DNA from: a virus
Length of the DNA stretch: 41,188 bases
Reading direction: 5' to 3' (one strand)
Virus record (IMG/VR): IMGVR_UViG_3300045241_000093
Coordinates: 1-41,188 of that record
Below the pieces are notes generated by a model. The model did no database searches, was not told the DNA's origin, and saw nothing but the letters and a program-made list of their open reading frames with translations. Position 1 is the stretch's first letter, and every line of letters begins with the position of its first letter. Both the position numbers and the translations under genes were made by a program. Shown here in pieces: positions 1-8,257 of the stretch.

Positions 1-127
1 CCGCGGCGGGACCACGCAAACCCCCGGCCACCTTGCCGACCTCGCCGAGCGTGTAGTCGATCCCCTGCGGTGACCACGCCCACGCCTGCGACGCGCCAGC
101 GCCGCGCGGGGCGAACGCCGGGTAAGC
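1..127. repeat. Left copy of the 127-nt exact terminal direct repeat
   Basis: Bases 1-127 are identical to 41062-41188. The length matches a common maximal assembly k-mer, so this is most likely the overlap left when a circular (or circularly permuted/concatemeric) phage genome is assembled, not a biological terminal repeat. The reading frame of the lysozyme-like gene continues without a break across it, which supports true adjacency of the two ends. Confidence 0.95.
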
Positions 128-307
128 GCCGCCGTAATGCAGCTGGTTCGCGCCGAACGACGTGCCGTTGTCGCCGATCCCGCCGCCGAGTCCTTCCTGC
201 CGCGCGACCGCGAGCTCCGCCGCCGCATCTATCGGCGCGCGGGGATGCGCGCGGTTGTAGCGGGCGACGCCCGCCTGCACTTTGCCAACCCGCGGGTTCC
301 GTGCCAT
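1..307 (-). CDS. Lysozyme/lytic-transglycosylase-like virion protein, N-terminal part (gene crosses the junction)
   Basis: This is the 5' part of a gene whose 3' part is at 40388-41188. Joined through the 127-nt overlap it encodes 326 aa, starting at an ATG on the minus strand (CAT at 305-307). Residues about 30-62 hold a lysozyme-fold signature: a likely catalytic Glu38 in AVARQEG, followed by GDNGTSFGANQLHYGG (45-60), which matches the G-x-S-x-G-x-x-Q-x-H pattern of soluble lytic transglycosylases and phage tail lysozymes. The middle is Pro/Ala-rich linker. Its place directly after the internal virion proteins suggests a particle-borne enzyme that opens peptidoglycan during DNA entry. The 326-aa product is intact only on the circle. 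The fold assignment is by motif; the exact family is uncertain. Confidence 0.8.
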   Translation of the reverse strand, partial: MARNPRVGKVQAGVARYNRAHPRAPIDAAAELAVARQEGLGGGIGDNGTSFGANQLHYGGAYPAFAPRGAGASQAWAWSPQGIDYTLGEVGKVAGGLRGPAA

Positions 308-323
308 ACTTCCCACCGCCCCG

Positions 324-512
324 ATGAAAGTTCTCCGAGCTCTCGACGTCGCGACCGACCAGATCGGCCTAGCGCTGCTCCTGATCTACGCGGCGATCAC
401 CGTCGCGGCCCTCGCCGCCGTCGTCGTGCTGTCCCTCGCCACCGGAACATGGTGGGGGCTCGCCGCTCTCGCGCTGCCGGCGTTCTGGTTGCTCGTCTGG
501 TCTGACCGCTAG
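324..512 (+). CDS. Small two-helix membrane protein on the opposite strand
   Basis: A 62-aa reading frame, the only plus-strand gene between the lysozyme-like gene and the long internal-protein gene, which it meets tail to tail with a 4-nt overlap. Two hydrophobic stretches, LALLLIYAAITVAALAAVVV (about 17-36) and WWGLAALALPAFWLLVW, predict two membrane helices. Nearly every codon ends in G or C, like the neighbouring real genes and unlike a random frame. No clear Shine-Dalgarno precedes the ATG at 324; an in-frame upstream start at 282 exists but would overlap the lysozyme gene. It might be a membrane protein made from its own promoter, for instance for superinfection exclusion or lysis control. 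Function is unknown. Confidence 0.6.
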   Translation: MKVLRALDVATDQIGLALLLIYAAITVAALAAVVVLSLATGTWWGLAALALPAFWLLVWSDR

Positions 513-3500
513 CGGCCCGACAGTTCCCGCTTCGCGGCCTTGTGGGCTGCCGTCTTGTTCAGCCGCCGTGGCAACCCCGGCCCGACAAGTGTGCGCGCGA
601 GAACGTTCAGCGGTGTCTTGTGGAACATACGGGCCGACTGATCCTGGTTCCGCTGACGCAGCGCCGTGACGATCTGCGCCTCCGGCGTCGGCGAGAACAA
701 CGACGACGCCGCCGCGCCGTACGGCCGGTTCGTCGGCTGCCCGTACTGGTCGAGTCCGAACGCAAGGTTCGCGCCGGCCGACGCGACCGGGTTCAGGAAC
801 CCCGACAGCTGGCCGGGATGCACCGCCGCCTCCGCCACCTCCGCCGGCGTCACGAACGGCGAGAACGTCGAGAAGTCAGCGACGAGCGGCGTGTTGCCGT
901 GCTCCCGCAGCTGGAACACCCCTTGCTCATAGGATGGGAGATCGCCGACCTCGCGCTGCTGCCGCTCACGTCCGCGCTGCCCCAACGTCGCGAGCGCCGC
1001 CGTCTTGTACGGATGCTCGCTGAACGTGTTCGCGGCGAAACCGGCGGTGCCTCTGATCCACGGGTAGAACCAGACCGCACGTGAAATGAACCTCCGCTCG
1101 AAATCGCCGAGCCGGTCGTAGGCGATCGCCTCACGGTTCGCCCGTTTCGCGACCGCCGCCAACCGTGCCTGCTCACCCTTCGGCAACCCCTCCGGGTGAA
1201 GCATGTGCACGAGCATCGTGCGAAACTCGTCAGGGGTGCGGTAGCCGGACCGACGCGCCTCATACGCGAGGCTGTTGAACCGGAACGGCGCGTCGATGTG
1301 TTTCGCCCACCAATGCGCGCCGACCGTCGCGACCTTCGCGACCGCGTTCGACCCTTCGTGCGGCATCGCGTCGAAACCATGCTGACCCGCAGCGGCGAAC
1401 GACCGCAACCGCTCCTCGTGCGACAGCTGCTTCCACAACGTCACACTCTTGGCGAGCTCGCCCGGCGACGCCGACCCCTGAATGATGTTCGCCGACGCGT
1501 TCGTCAACGCGCGCGTGCCGAGGTGGCCGATCTTGAAGTAGACCGTCGCCGCCGTCACCGCCGAGTTGACGCTGTCCACCTTCGTCGCGATCCGTCCGCG
1601 CGGCCCGGACGGCACCCTCGCCAGGTCGCCGAGAATGTTCCGGTCAACCCATCGGTAGCCGGCCGGCGCCGGCGCCCCGATCTGCTGCGCCTTGTCGAGC
1701 GCGAACCGATCGTGCAACCCCGGGATGACCCGGGCCATGTAGTCGCGAAACGCAACCTCGTGGCCGGCGAGCTCATCCGTTGTGATCGTCGCCCGGCCGA
1801 GCGCCTGGTCGATCGACGGCGGAATCTTCGCGGGGTTCGTCACCTCCGGGTCCAACACGAGCACGTCGCGGGAGCTCCGCCGTGTCTCCGACCCCGTCTT
1901 GTAGACGTCGGAGCGGAACCGGGTGGTGTTGACGTACCGGTACGCGGCCCGCATGTGCGCGGCGACGAGCCCGGCCGTGTTGTTCGGCACCATCCCATGC
2001 TCGAGCCCGTGCCCCGTGAACGTCTTGCGGTTGATGAACGGCTTCACCTTCCCGAGCACCGGCGACGCCGCCCCGGCCATCGCCGTGCGCGGCGCCTTCG
2101 GCTCAACCACCCGATAGGAGACGTAGCCGCGGCCCGGCCGTGGCGCCTGCGGCCCGACGATCCCCGTCGGCTCCACACGCCGCGCCGCCGCCTTCTCCAT
2201 CGACTCGAGCCGGTCGCGCGCAACCGACAGGGCGCCACCCAAGCGCTCCGCCCGCGCCGAACCGGCCGGCGACAGGATGCGGCCCTTCATCACGACCTTG
2301 CCCGACGGCAAAGGCCGCTCCAACGGATGAACCGCCTTCTCACGCACGACCCGCTTCGACCCCTTCACCGTCCCGAGCGGCGGCCGCTCCGGGTTGCGGC
2401 CCGTCCGCAGGTACGCGCGCGCCGCGGCCGCTTCCGCGCGCGCGAGCGGTACGCTTGGGTCATCCGGCAGATGGTGTGCCGCTAGGTGCGTCTCCTGAAT
2501 CTCGAGCGCGCGGCGTGCCGCCGCCTCGTCCTTGAAGTGAAACTCCGGCCCGGTGAGTGCCGCCTCCTCGTGCGCGCCGATCGCCGTACGGAGCTCGTCC
2601 CGCTCGCGCGACAGCTTGAGGAACGCCTGCGCCGCCGGCATATCCTTGTGCTTCTCGGCGATGCGGTGCGCCTCGTTCTCCGCCTCGAGCCGCTTCTGCT
2701 CCGACACGTTCTTCTCGAGCCGCTGCACCTTGTAGTTGCCGCCCGCCCCCGACAGCTTGCCGCCGCGGGTGCGCCCCGATTGCTGGCGACGGTACTTGCC
2801 GCGCGACTGGTTGATTTCGCGTTGCGTCGCCTGCTCCGCCGGCGTCAGCTTCTTCTCGTAGATGTTCGACAGGAACTCCTCGTACTTCGCGTCGAGCTTG
2901 TCGAGCCGAGCCTGCGCCTCCTTGACCGTCCGCGGCCGGGTCGCCGCGCCCGCCTCGGTGACCGCCGGCAGCTTCTCCGCCGCCTTGAGCAGCCGCATCT
3001 GGTCAGGGTCGAAATGCCCCTCTTGCGCCTTCGCGGTCGCGCGCTCGTGCAGCTGCGCCAGCCGTTCGACGGTTGAGCGCTGACGGACCAGCCCGGGTGA
3101 CGGCTCGCCGAGCCTCGCCGGTGTCGGGTTGACGTACTTCGCGCCGGCGCGGATGCGGCCCGGCGCGGACGCGCGCGTCTTGAGTCCTTCCTCGGTCATC
3201 AGCCCGTAGTCGGCGGCGATCTTGTCGACTTCGCGCTGGCCTTTCGCGATCCGCCTGTCGAGCTCCGCGAGGTTCGGGTAGCGCTCCGAGTCGACCACGA
3301 CGCGGCCGGTCGGGTGCATCTTCACGAGCCCGAGCTCGCCGACCTTCGCGTACCGCTTCGCCATCGCGAGGTTCTTCCGCGGGTTGACCCCGGCGCGTGC
3401 CTGCGCGGTGTGGAACCGGACGGCTTCCTCCGCCGTCGACTGTTCCGACGTCAGCCTGAGCGCGTCCTGTGCCGTTCTCCGCGGAATCTTGTTGTCTTTC

Positions 3501-4246
3501 CGCACCCTGCGCGCCGACGACTCGACCATGCTCGCCGGCACCTCTTGGAGCCGGATGCGCGCCCGGTTCGTCTCCTGCATCGCGTGGCCGGCGCGGCGTT
3601 GGCCGTACCCGGCGAGCCTGGACTCCGGCCGTTTGTCGAGCGCCCGCTGCACCGCCGTGTCGTGGACGTGTTGCGCGCCGCGGACGATGACGCCGCGCGA
3701 CGGATGCAACGGAACGTCCTCGCCGCTGATACGGAGGTTCCTCGGCGGCGGCTCGAACGGCCTGGTGAGCGCGCCGAGCTCTCCGGTGCGCGCCACGTTC
3801 GCGGCGCGGCCGGCGGCCGACGCGACAGGCAACAGCGTGGTCGCGGTGATGAACGGGTCGCGCAAAGGGTGTTTGACCGATTCGACGGTCTGTTTCTTGA
3901 GCCCGTGGACGAGCGCGGCGCCCTCTTTGCCGGCTTTCGTGTTGCCGACGTAGTTCGGGTCTTTCTTGCCGTGCACCCACGGATGCCGGGCGGTCTGCGC
4001 GAGCATTTTCGCTTCGACGGTCGTGAGTTCCACGACGCCGCCGGGGATGCTCTTGACGTCGTGGGCTGCACGGCCGACCTTGTCAGCGGTGAAGTGCGCC
4101 GCCCGGCCGAGGAATCCGCGGTGGTGCTTCTGCTTGCCGCCCGACTGTGCGTACACCGAGCCGGTGCCGCCGCCGGGGTTCTGCGCGTAGACCGAACCCG
4201 CACCGTGGGCACCGCCGCCGCGCGGCGTGTGCGCGTAGACGCTCAT
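509..4246 (-). CDS. Very large internal virion (ejection-type) protein
   Basis: A 1245-aa protein, the longest in the genome. It has a short Gly-rich N-terminus with repeated SVYAQ/SVYAH units (residues 2-35), a long charged, helix-rich Lys/Arg/Glu/Ala middle, and a better ordered C-terminal third. That last part has FFKIGHLGTR-like and FISRAVWFYPWIRGTAG segments resembling the C-terminal domains of large polyvalent/internal phage proteins (LPD38-like). Its ATG abuts the TAA of the upstream gene. Position after the tail nozzle and fibre genes, size and composition fit an internal core protein ejected with DNA in podoviruses, as the T7 gp15/gp16 type is. The role is inferred from context and general features, not from a firm family match. 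Confidence 0.8.
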   Translation of the reverse strand: MSVYAHTPRGGGAHGAGSVYAQNPGGGTGSVYAQSGGKQKHHRGFLGRAAHFTADKVGRAAHDVKSIPGGVVELTTVEAKMLAQTARHPWVHGKKDPNYVGNTKAGKEGAALVHGLKKQTVESVKHPLRDPFITATTLLPVASAAGRAANVARTGELGALTRPFEPPPRNLRISGEDVPLHPSRGVIVRGAQHVHDTAVQRALDKRPESRLAGYGQRRAGHAMQETNRARIRLQEVPASMVESSARRVRKDNKIPRRTAQDALRLTSEQSTAEEAVRFHTAQARAGVNPRKNLAMAKRYAKVGELGLVKMHPTGRVVVDSERYPNLAELDRRIAKGQREVDKIAADYGLMTEEGLKTRASAPGRIRAGAKYVNPTPARLGEPSPGLVRQRSTVERLAQLHERATAKAQEGHFDPDQMRLLKAAEKLPAVTEAGAATRPRTVKEAQARLDKLDAKYEEFLSNIYEKKLTPAEQATQREINQSRGKYRRQQSGRTRGGKLSGAGGNYKVQRLEKNVSEQKRLEAENEAHRIAEKHKDMPAAQAFLKLSRERDELRTAIGAHEEAALTGPEFHFKDEAAARRALEIQETHLAAHHLPDDPSVPLARAEAAAARAYLRTGRNPERPPLGTVKGSKRVVREKAVHPLERPLPSGKVVMKGRILSPAGSARAERLGGALSVARDRLESMEKAAARRVEPTGIVGPQAPRPGRGYVSYRVVEPKAPRTAMAGAASPVLGKVKPFINRKTFTGHGLEHGMVPNNTAGLVAAHMRAAYRYVNTTRFRSDVYKTGSETRRSSRDVLVLDPEVTNPAKIPPSIDQALGRATITTDELAGHEVAFRDYMARVIPGLHDRFALDKAQQIGAPAPAGYRWVDRNILGDLARVPSGPRGRIATKVDSVNSAVTAATVYFKIGHLGTRALTNASANIIQGSASPGELAKSVTLWKQLSHEERLRSFAAAGQHGFDAMPHEGSNAVAKVATVGAHWWAKHIDAPFRFNSLAYEARRSGYRTPDEFRTMLVHMLHPEGLPKGEQARLAAVAKRANREAIAYDRLGDFERRFISRAVWFYPWIRGTAGFAANTFSEHPYKTAALATLGQRGRERQQREVGDLPSYEQGVFQLREHGNTPLVADFSTFSPFVTPAEVAEAAVHPGQLSGFLNPVASAGANLAFGLDQYGQPTNRPYGAAASSLFSPTPEAQIVTALRQRNQDQSARMFHKTPLNVLARTLVGPGLPRRLNKTAAHKAAKRELSGR

Positions 4247-5839
4247 TTACCCACCCGGCTTGTAGTTGGGATTCGGGAGGGCACCCTTCGGGTTGAAGTT
4301 CGTCCCGTAGGCCCGGTTGATCGCCGGGACCGCGATCGCGTCGGGGATGCCCTCCTGCCGCATTTCGCGGAGCGCGGCGGCGGCGCTGATCTTCGGATGA
4401 TCCTTGCCCGCCTTGTCCGTGAACCCGGTGAACGCGTTGTCGGCGATCAGCCCTGCGGTCGCCTTGACCTTCTGCAACTGCACCGGCGTCATCTTCGCCT
4501 GCTTCGCAGCCCTCACCGCACGCGCGGCGGCGGCCCGCTGATTTGTCGCCCGGATACGCGCCTGGTTGCGCTGGTTCTCGTTCGCCTGCCGCTGCTGCTG
4601 ACGCTGGTTCTCGTTCTGCTGCGTGAACGTCGCCCGCTGGTTCAACCCGGACTGCGACAGGTTCGCCCGCTGGTTCTGCGCGTTCTCGCGCTGCGCCTGC
4701 CGGGCGTCCTCCTCCTTCTGCGTCGCGACGAACTTGTCCCAATCCTGCTGCGCCTTCGCCGTGTCTGTTTCCGTCGCCATCTTCGCGAGCAACAGCTTCT
4801 CGCGGTTCGTGACGTTGAACTCGCGGCGGGCCTCGGAGCTCCGCGCCTGGTCGCTTTGCAGGCCGGCGTTGTAGCGGCGTGTGCTCTCGCTCTGCTGCTG
4901 CTGGAACTGCTGCTGCTGCTGCTGCCGGTCGGCGAGGTGTGTCGTCAGGCTCGTGCGGGCGTCGGCGAGGTCGGCTGTCCGCTGGTCGTTCGCGGTGCGG
5001 AACTGCTGCACGATGCCGGGAAGCTGGTTCAGAATGTCTTGCGTCCCTGACGCGAGCTCGCCGCCGAGTTGCCCCTGGAACTGGCCGAGCGTCTGCAATC
5101 CGCCCTGCTCCGCGAGCCCCGGCAGCTTCGCCGCGTACTGCTGCGCCTGGGCGCCCTGCGAAATCAGGTCGGACAGCGAGGCGGAGCCTTTCCCGTACAG
5201 CGCGTTCGACGCGCCGGTGCCCGTCTGGGCGGCTGCTGCTGCTGCTGCGGCCACGGCAGGGTCGGAGCCGTTCCCGATCCCGGCGAGCCTCGAGGACAGC
5301 CCTGCGGCCTGCTCCTGCCCGCCTCCCTGTAGCTTCGCGGCGAGCGCCGCGTCCGACGCGGCCTGCGACTGTTGCGCCTGCCCGAAGATGTTCGCGGCGG
5401 ACCCGGCGTACTGGCCGAGGTCCTGCGCGATCTGCGACGTGGAACCCCGGATCGCCTCCGACCCGGCGGCCGCCCGTGCGTTGATCTGGGCGGCGAGTTG
5501 CGCGACGAGGGGGTCGAGCATCCCGTGGGCCTGCGCGGTTATGTCGGCGTCCGACCGGGGTTGCGGGTAGCCGGCGAGGAGCGCCTCGATCGACGTGCCG
5601 CCGTACGGCTGCTGCGGCGCGACCGGCGGCACGCCCGGCGGCCCGCCCGGGTGGCGGCCCGGCGGGAGGTCGGGGATGCCGGGCGGCGGCCTGCGCTGCG
5701 GCGCCGTCGGTGCGGCGCCGTACGGGCCGGGCCGGTCGTTCGGCCGGGGCTTCCGTACGGGGGCGGCGGGAGGATGGATTCCGAATCCGCCCGGCCGGTT
5801 GTCGGGCCGAAGCTGTGTGGTGGGGCGGTATTTGGGCAT
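4247..5839 (-). CDS. Gln/Ala-rich coiled-coil internal virion protein
   Basis: A 530-aa protein. Residues 1-80 are Pro/Gly/Arg-rich and probably disordered. Then follow Ala/Gln-rich helical segments, a polyglutamine-rich stretch near residue 310 (visible in the DNA as CTG runs at 4890-4926) and a long Gln/Asn/Arg-rich coiled coil (about 375-440). A more compact C-terminal domain ends in NPNYKPGG. It overlaps the upstream gene by one base (ATGA) and is followed at once by the 1245-aa protein, so the two are translationally coupled. The composition resembles podovirus internal core or ejection proteins. No catalytic motif is visible, and the function is inferred from place and composition. Confidence 0.8.
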   Translation of the reverse strand: MPKYRPTTQLRPDNRPGGFGIHPPAAPVRKPRPNDRPGPYGAAPTAPQRRPPPGIPDLPPGRHPGGPPGVPPVAPQQPYGGTSIEALLAGYPQPRSDADITAQAHGMLDPLVAQLAAQINARAAAGSEAIRGSTSQIAQDLGQYAGSAANIFGQAQQSQAASDAALAAKLQGGGQEQAAGLSSRLAGIGNGSDPAVAAAAAAAAQTGTGASNALYGKGSASLSDLISQGAQAQQYAAKLPGLAEQGGLQTLGQFQGQLGGELASGTQDILNQLPGIVQQFRTANDQRTADLADARTSLTTHLADRQQQQQQFQQQQSESTRRYNAGLQSDQARSSEARREFNVTNREKLLLAKMATETDTAKAQQDWDKFVATQKEEDARQAQRENAQNQRANLSQSGLNQRATFTQQNENQRQQQRQANENQRNQARIRATNQRAAAARAVRAAKQAKMTPVQLQKVKATAGLIADNAFTGFTDKAGKDHPKISAAAALREMRQEGIPDAIAVPAINRAYGTNFNPKGALPNPNYKPGG

Positions 5840-6732
5840 CAGAAGAAGTACCTCGGATCGTTTTTGCGGCCGAGCAGCTGGTAGATGAGCGGGTTGTTCG
5901 TCGCGCCTACCGGGAGCGGAAGTGCCGGAGGCGGCGGCGGCGGAGCGACGGCGTCAGGTTCGGTTGTTACGTCCGGCGGAGGTGCTACGTCCGGCGGAGG
6001 GGCGTACTGCTGCGCGAGTTGCGCGTTCGCCAACGCCACCTGTAGCGCCTGCGCCTGCGCCGACTGTTTCGCCGCAATGTCACGCTGGTCGGCCGCCGAC
6101 AAAGCGGCGGCGAGCCCCTGGTCGATTCCACCCAAGAGCTTCTGTTCCTGCCCGAGCGCGCCGGCGTTCTGACCCTGATAGTCGCGGGTGAGTTCGCCCT
6201 GCTGCTTGATGCGCGCGCCGCCGTAAAACAGGTTTTGGCTGTTCAGGCTCTCATCGAGCCCCGCCTGCCCCTGCTGGTACTGGTGCAGCAGACTCGCGAG
6301 GACCGAGAACGGGTTCTGGGCGGCCGCCTGCGCCGTGTTCGGGTCGCCGATCTGGTTCGCCAACCCCGCGTCGCCGTAGTCGATCGCGAGTTGCTTCTTC
6401 GCCGACAGCGCCGACGATTGCGCGTTCGCGCGGTCCTGCACCCCGATCGCCTGGATCTGTTGCAGGATCGGGTCGGTGTTGTAGTCGTAGCTGATGTGCG
6501 GCGGCGCCGGCGCGGCTTGCGGAGACGGAGACGCCGCGGCGGGCGGCGGCGGGGGCGCCGCGGCGGGCGGAGGGTTCGGGCCGGGAAGCGTCGCCGGCGG
6601 CGCCGGTGTCGGCTCGTCGGGCGAGTAGCGCATCGCTTGCGGCGACAGGCTGCCCGCCAGCGACGGGAACGGCTGCCGCCTCGGCGGAGTCGTTCCGGTG
6701 CCGAACGTTGAGCCTCCCGGGTCAGACCTCAT
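5839..6732 (-). CDS. Virion structural protein with Pro-rich N-terminus
   Basis: A 297-aa protein with a Pro/Ala-rich first 85 residues, a helical Gln/Ala-rich centre and a short ordered tail ending NDPRYFF. The central segment around SQNLFYGGARIKQQGELTRD resembles a motif I associate with structural proteins of actinobacterial phages, where it sits in tandem with other internal virion proteins. The start overlaps the stop of the preceding 47-aa gene (ATGA) and the stop overlaps the next start, so it belongs to a tightly coupled group of four genes. It is probably a third internal or tail-associated component; no enzyme motif is seen. Confidence 0.78.
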   Translation of the reverse strand: MRSDPGGSTFGTGTTPPRRQPFPSLAGSLSPQAMRYSPDEPTPAPPATLPGPNPPPAAAPPPPPAAASPSPQAAPAPPHISYDYNTDPILQQIQAIGVQDRANAQSSALSAKKQLAIDYGDAGLANQIGDPNTAQAAAQNPFSVLASLLHQYQQGQAGLDESLNSQNLFYGGARIKQQGELTRDYQGQNAGALGQEQKLLGGIDQGLAAALSAADQRDIAAKQSAQAQALQVALANAQLAQQYAPPPDVAPPPDVTTEPDAVAPPPPPPALPLPVGATNNPLIYQLLGRKNDPRYFF

Positions 6733-6872
6733 CGCTTCTTCTCCTTCTCATCTTTCTGTTCCTTCTCGCGCTGCGCGAGCTCCTCGTCGGTGAACGGAAG
6801 CAGCGCCTCGAACGGGCGGCCGTTGACGTCGAGCACATGGCAGTTGATGACGTACTTCTGCGGCCGGTCCAT
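6729..6872 (-). CDS. Small conserved-looking structural-cluster protein, 47 aa
   Basis: A short gene reading MDRPQKYVINCHVLDVNG at its start, with a Lys/Glu-rich tail (KEQKDEKEKKR). It is supported by ATGA overlaps on both sides: its start overlaps the stop of the fibre-type gene upstream and its stop overlaps the start of the 297-aa gene. Codons end almost entirely in G or C. The N-terminal half looks like a small beta-rich unit, while the tail is charged and helical. Function is unknown; the position suggests a minor structural or assembly protein. Confidence 0.72.
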   Translation of the reverse strand: MDRPQKYVINCHVLDVNGRPFEALLPFTDEELAQREKEQKDEKEKKR

Positions 6873-7555
6873 CAGCCCCACCCGTACAGCGTCACGCGGC
6901 TACCTGCGACGAGGTTCTGCGACTGTGCGGTGAACGTCAGCCGGTTGATCGCGGCGGTGGAGTTCCAGTGTCCGCCGACCCGCCCCGTGAATAGCTGGCC
7001 GGTGGCGGCTTGGGCTTTGTGGTCGAACGTGATCGCCACGGTCTTGTTGAACGTCGTGCCGGTGTAGTTCAAGATGTACGCGAAGCCATTCGCGGCCGAG
7101 CCTGCAACAGCGGTCAGGCCGGGGATCGCGATGGCGAGCGGCGTGGCGCCGAACCCCTCTCCCGCCAGCGTTGACGAGCCGAACGACTCGAGAAGCTGGT
7201 AGTCGTAGTGGGCGGCGCCGTCGTTGTTGATTTTGAGCGTAGCGCTCACAACGTCGGCGGGCGCGTCGCCGCGGAGTTGCCAGCGGACGAGCAGGTGTGA
7301 GTAGGTCTGCGGAATGTTCTGAATGTCGATCGCCGCGGCGCCCACGCTCAAGGAGGTGTCGGCCAGGGCGGGCAGGCCAGAGAATGCGAAGTCGGCGCCG
7401 CTGCTGACGATCATTTGGCCGGCGGCGCCGGCGCCGAGCGAGGTGAGCAGAGCGTTCGCCGCCGTCTGAATGGCGGCGAAGTTGTTGCGGTGGTCGCTGG
7501 ACAGACGCGGGCCGCCGTCGGGGATCGTGCCGAGCGCCAACGAGGTAAGCGTCAT
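6872..7555 (-). CDS. Tail fibre/receptor-binding candidate, paralogue 3 of 3
   Basis: A 227-aa protein, the last of three tandem relatives. Shared blocks are the N-terminal NNFAAIQTAANALL, a central LKINNDGAAHYDYQ, then VGGHWNSTAAINRLTF and a C-terminal GSRVTLYGWG. The protein looks all-beta apart from the short N-terminal helix, which could be the virion attachment or trimerising part. It follows the nozzle gene and its two paralogues and overlaps the next small gene by ATGA. In podoviruses the genes after the nozzle commonly encode fibres or spikes, so a receptor-binding role is likely but inferred. It is the most diverged in its central part. Confidence 0.75.
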   Translation of the reverse strand: MTLTSLALGTIPDGGPRLSSDHRNNFAAIQTAANALLTSLGAGAAGQMIVSSGADFAFSGLPALADTSLSVGAAAIDIQNIPQTYSHLLVRWQLRGDAPADVVSATLKINNDGAAHYDYQLLESFGSSTLAGEGFGATPLAIAIPGLTAVAGSAANGFAYILNYTGTTFNKTVAITFDHKAQAATGQLFTGRVGGHWNSTAAINRLTFTAQSQNLVAGSRVTLYGWG

Positions 7556-7564
7556 CGGTACCCC

Positions 7565-8254
7565 CTAGATGCCGTAGACGGTGACGCGGGTTCCGACGTC
7601 GAAGAAGCCGGCGGCGGGCAGTAGCGTTATCCGGTTGACGGCTGCTGTGTTGCGCCAGTGTCCGCCGGAACGCCCGACGGTGACGTTGCCGGACACGGTG
7701 CTGATCTTGTAGTGGAAGTCAATGTCGGCGATCTTGTTGAACGTCGTGCTGGCGTAGTCCGGCAGGCTGATGACGCTGATGCCGGTGAGTCCTGCGGCGG
7801 CGTTGGCCGCCGCGATCACGCCGGCGACGATCGAGGTCTGCGCGAACGCTTCCGCGGCAGTAGCCACGGCAGCCGCCGCGGAACATAGTTGCCAGTCGTA
7901 GTTCGCGGCGCTGTCGTTGTTGAGTCTGAGCAGAAGGTTCGTTGATGGGCTTGAGACGTTGCCGCGCGCCTGACACATGACCATCAGATGCTTGAACGTC
8001 GCCGGGATGCCCAGGACGTCAATCGTCGCGGCTGCCGCCGCCACCGTGGTGTCGAAGATCGTCGGGTAGCCGCGCCACGTCAGCACGGAGCCGTTCCCGG
8101 TGAGTATCTGTCCTACGGTGCCGCCGCCGAGAGTCGTGACGAGGCTGTTGTGGAACGTCTGGATCGCCGCGTAGTCGGAGCGCGGGTCGTCGGCGCGGAG
8201 CAGCGAGTTGTCGGCGGGCGTTGTCAGCGCGAGCGGCTGCGGAAGCGATGGCAT
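7565..8254 (-). CDS. Tail fibre/receptor-binding candidate, paralogue 2 of 3
   Basis: A 229-aa protein that starts MPSLPQPLAL, close to the MPSLPSALAL of the next paralogue upstream. It carries the same order of blocks: DYAAIQTFHNSLV, LLRLNNDSAANYDWQL, VGRSGGHWRNTAAVNRITLL and a final GTRVTVYGI. Spacing to the neighbours is 3-9 nt, consistent with one transcript. The pairing of an N-terminal helix with a beta-rich C-terminal body suggests a compact adhesin-like module. A gene duplication origin is clear from the shared blocks; the receptor-binding function is inference from position. Confidence 0.75.
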   Translation of the reverse strand: MPSLPQPLALTTPADNSLLRADDPRSDYAAIQTFHNSLVTTLGGGTVGQILTGNGSVLTWRGYPTIFDTTVAAAAATIDVLGIPATFKHLMVMCQARGNVSSPSTNLLLRLNNDSAANYDWQLCSAAAAVATAAEAFAQTSIVAGVIAAANAAAGLTGISVISLPDYASTTFNKIADIDFHYKISTVSGNVTVGRSGGHWRNTAAVNRITLLPAAGFFDVGTRVTVYGI

Positions 8255-8257
8255 CGG

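Noticed and set aside
4890-4926. CTG microsatellite-like run
   Set aside because: It codes for glutamines in a coiled-coil internal virion protein, in frame with coding; no sign of regulatory repeat.
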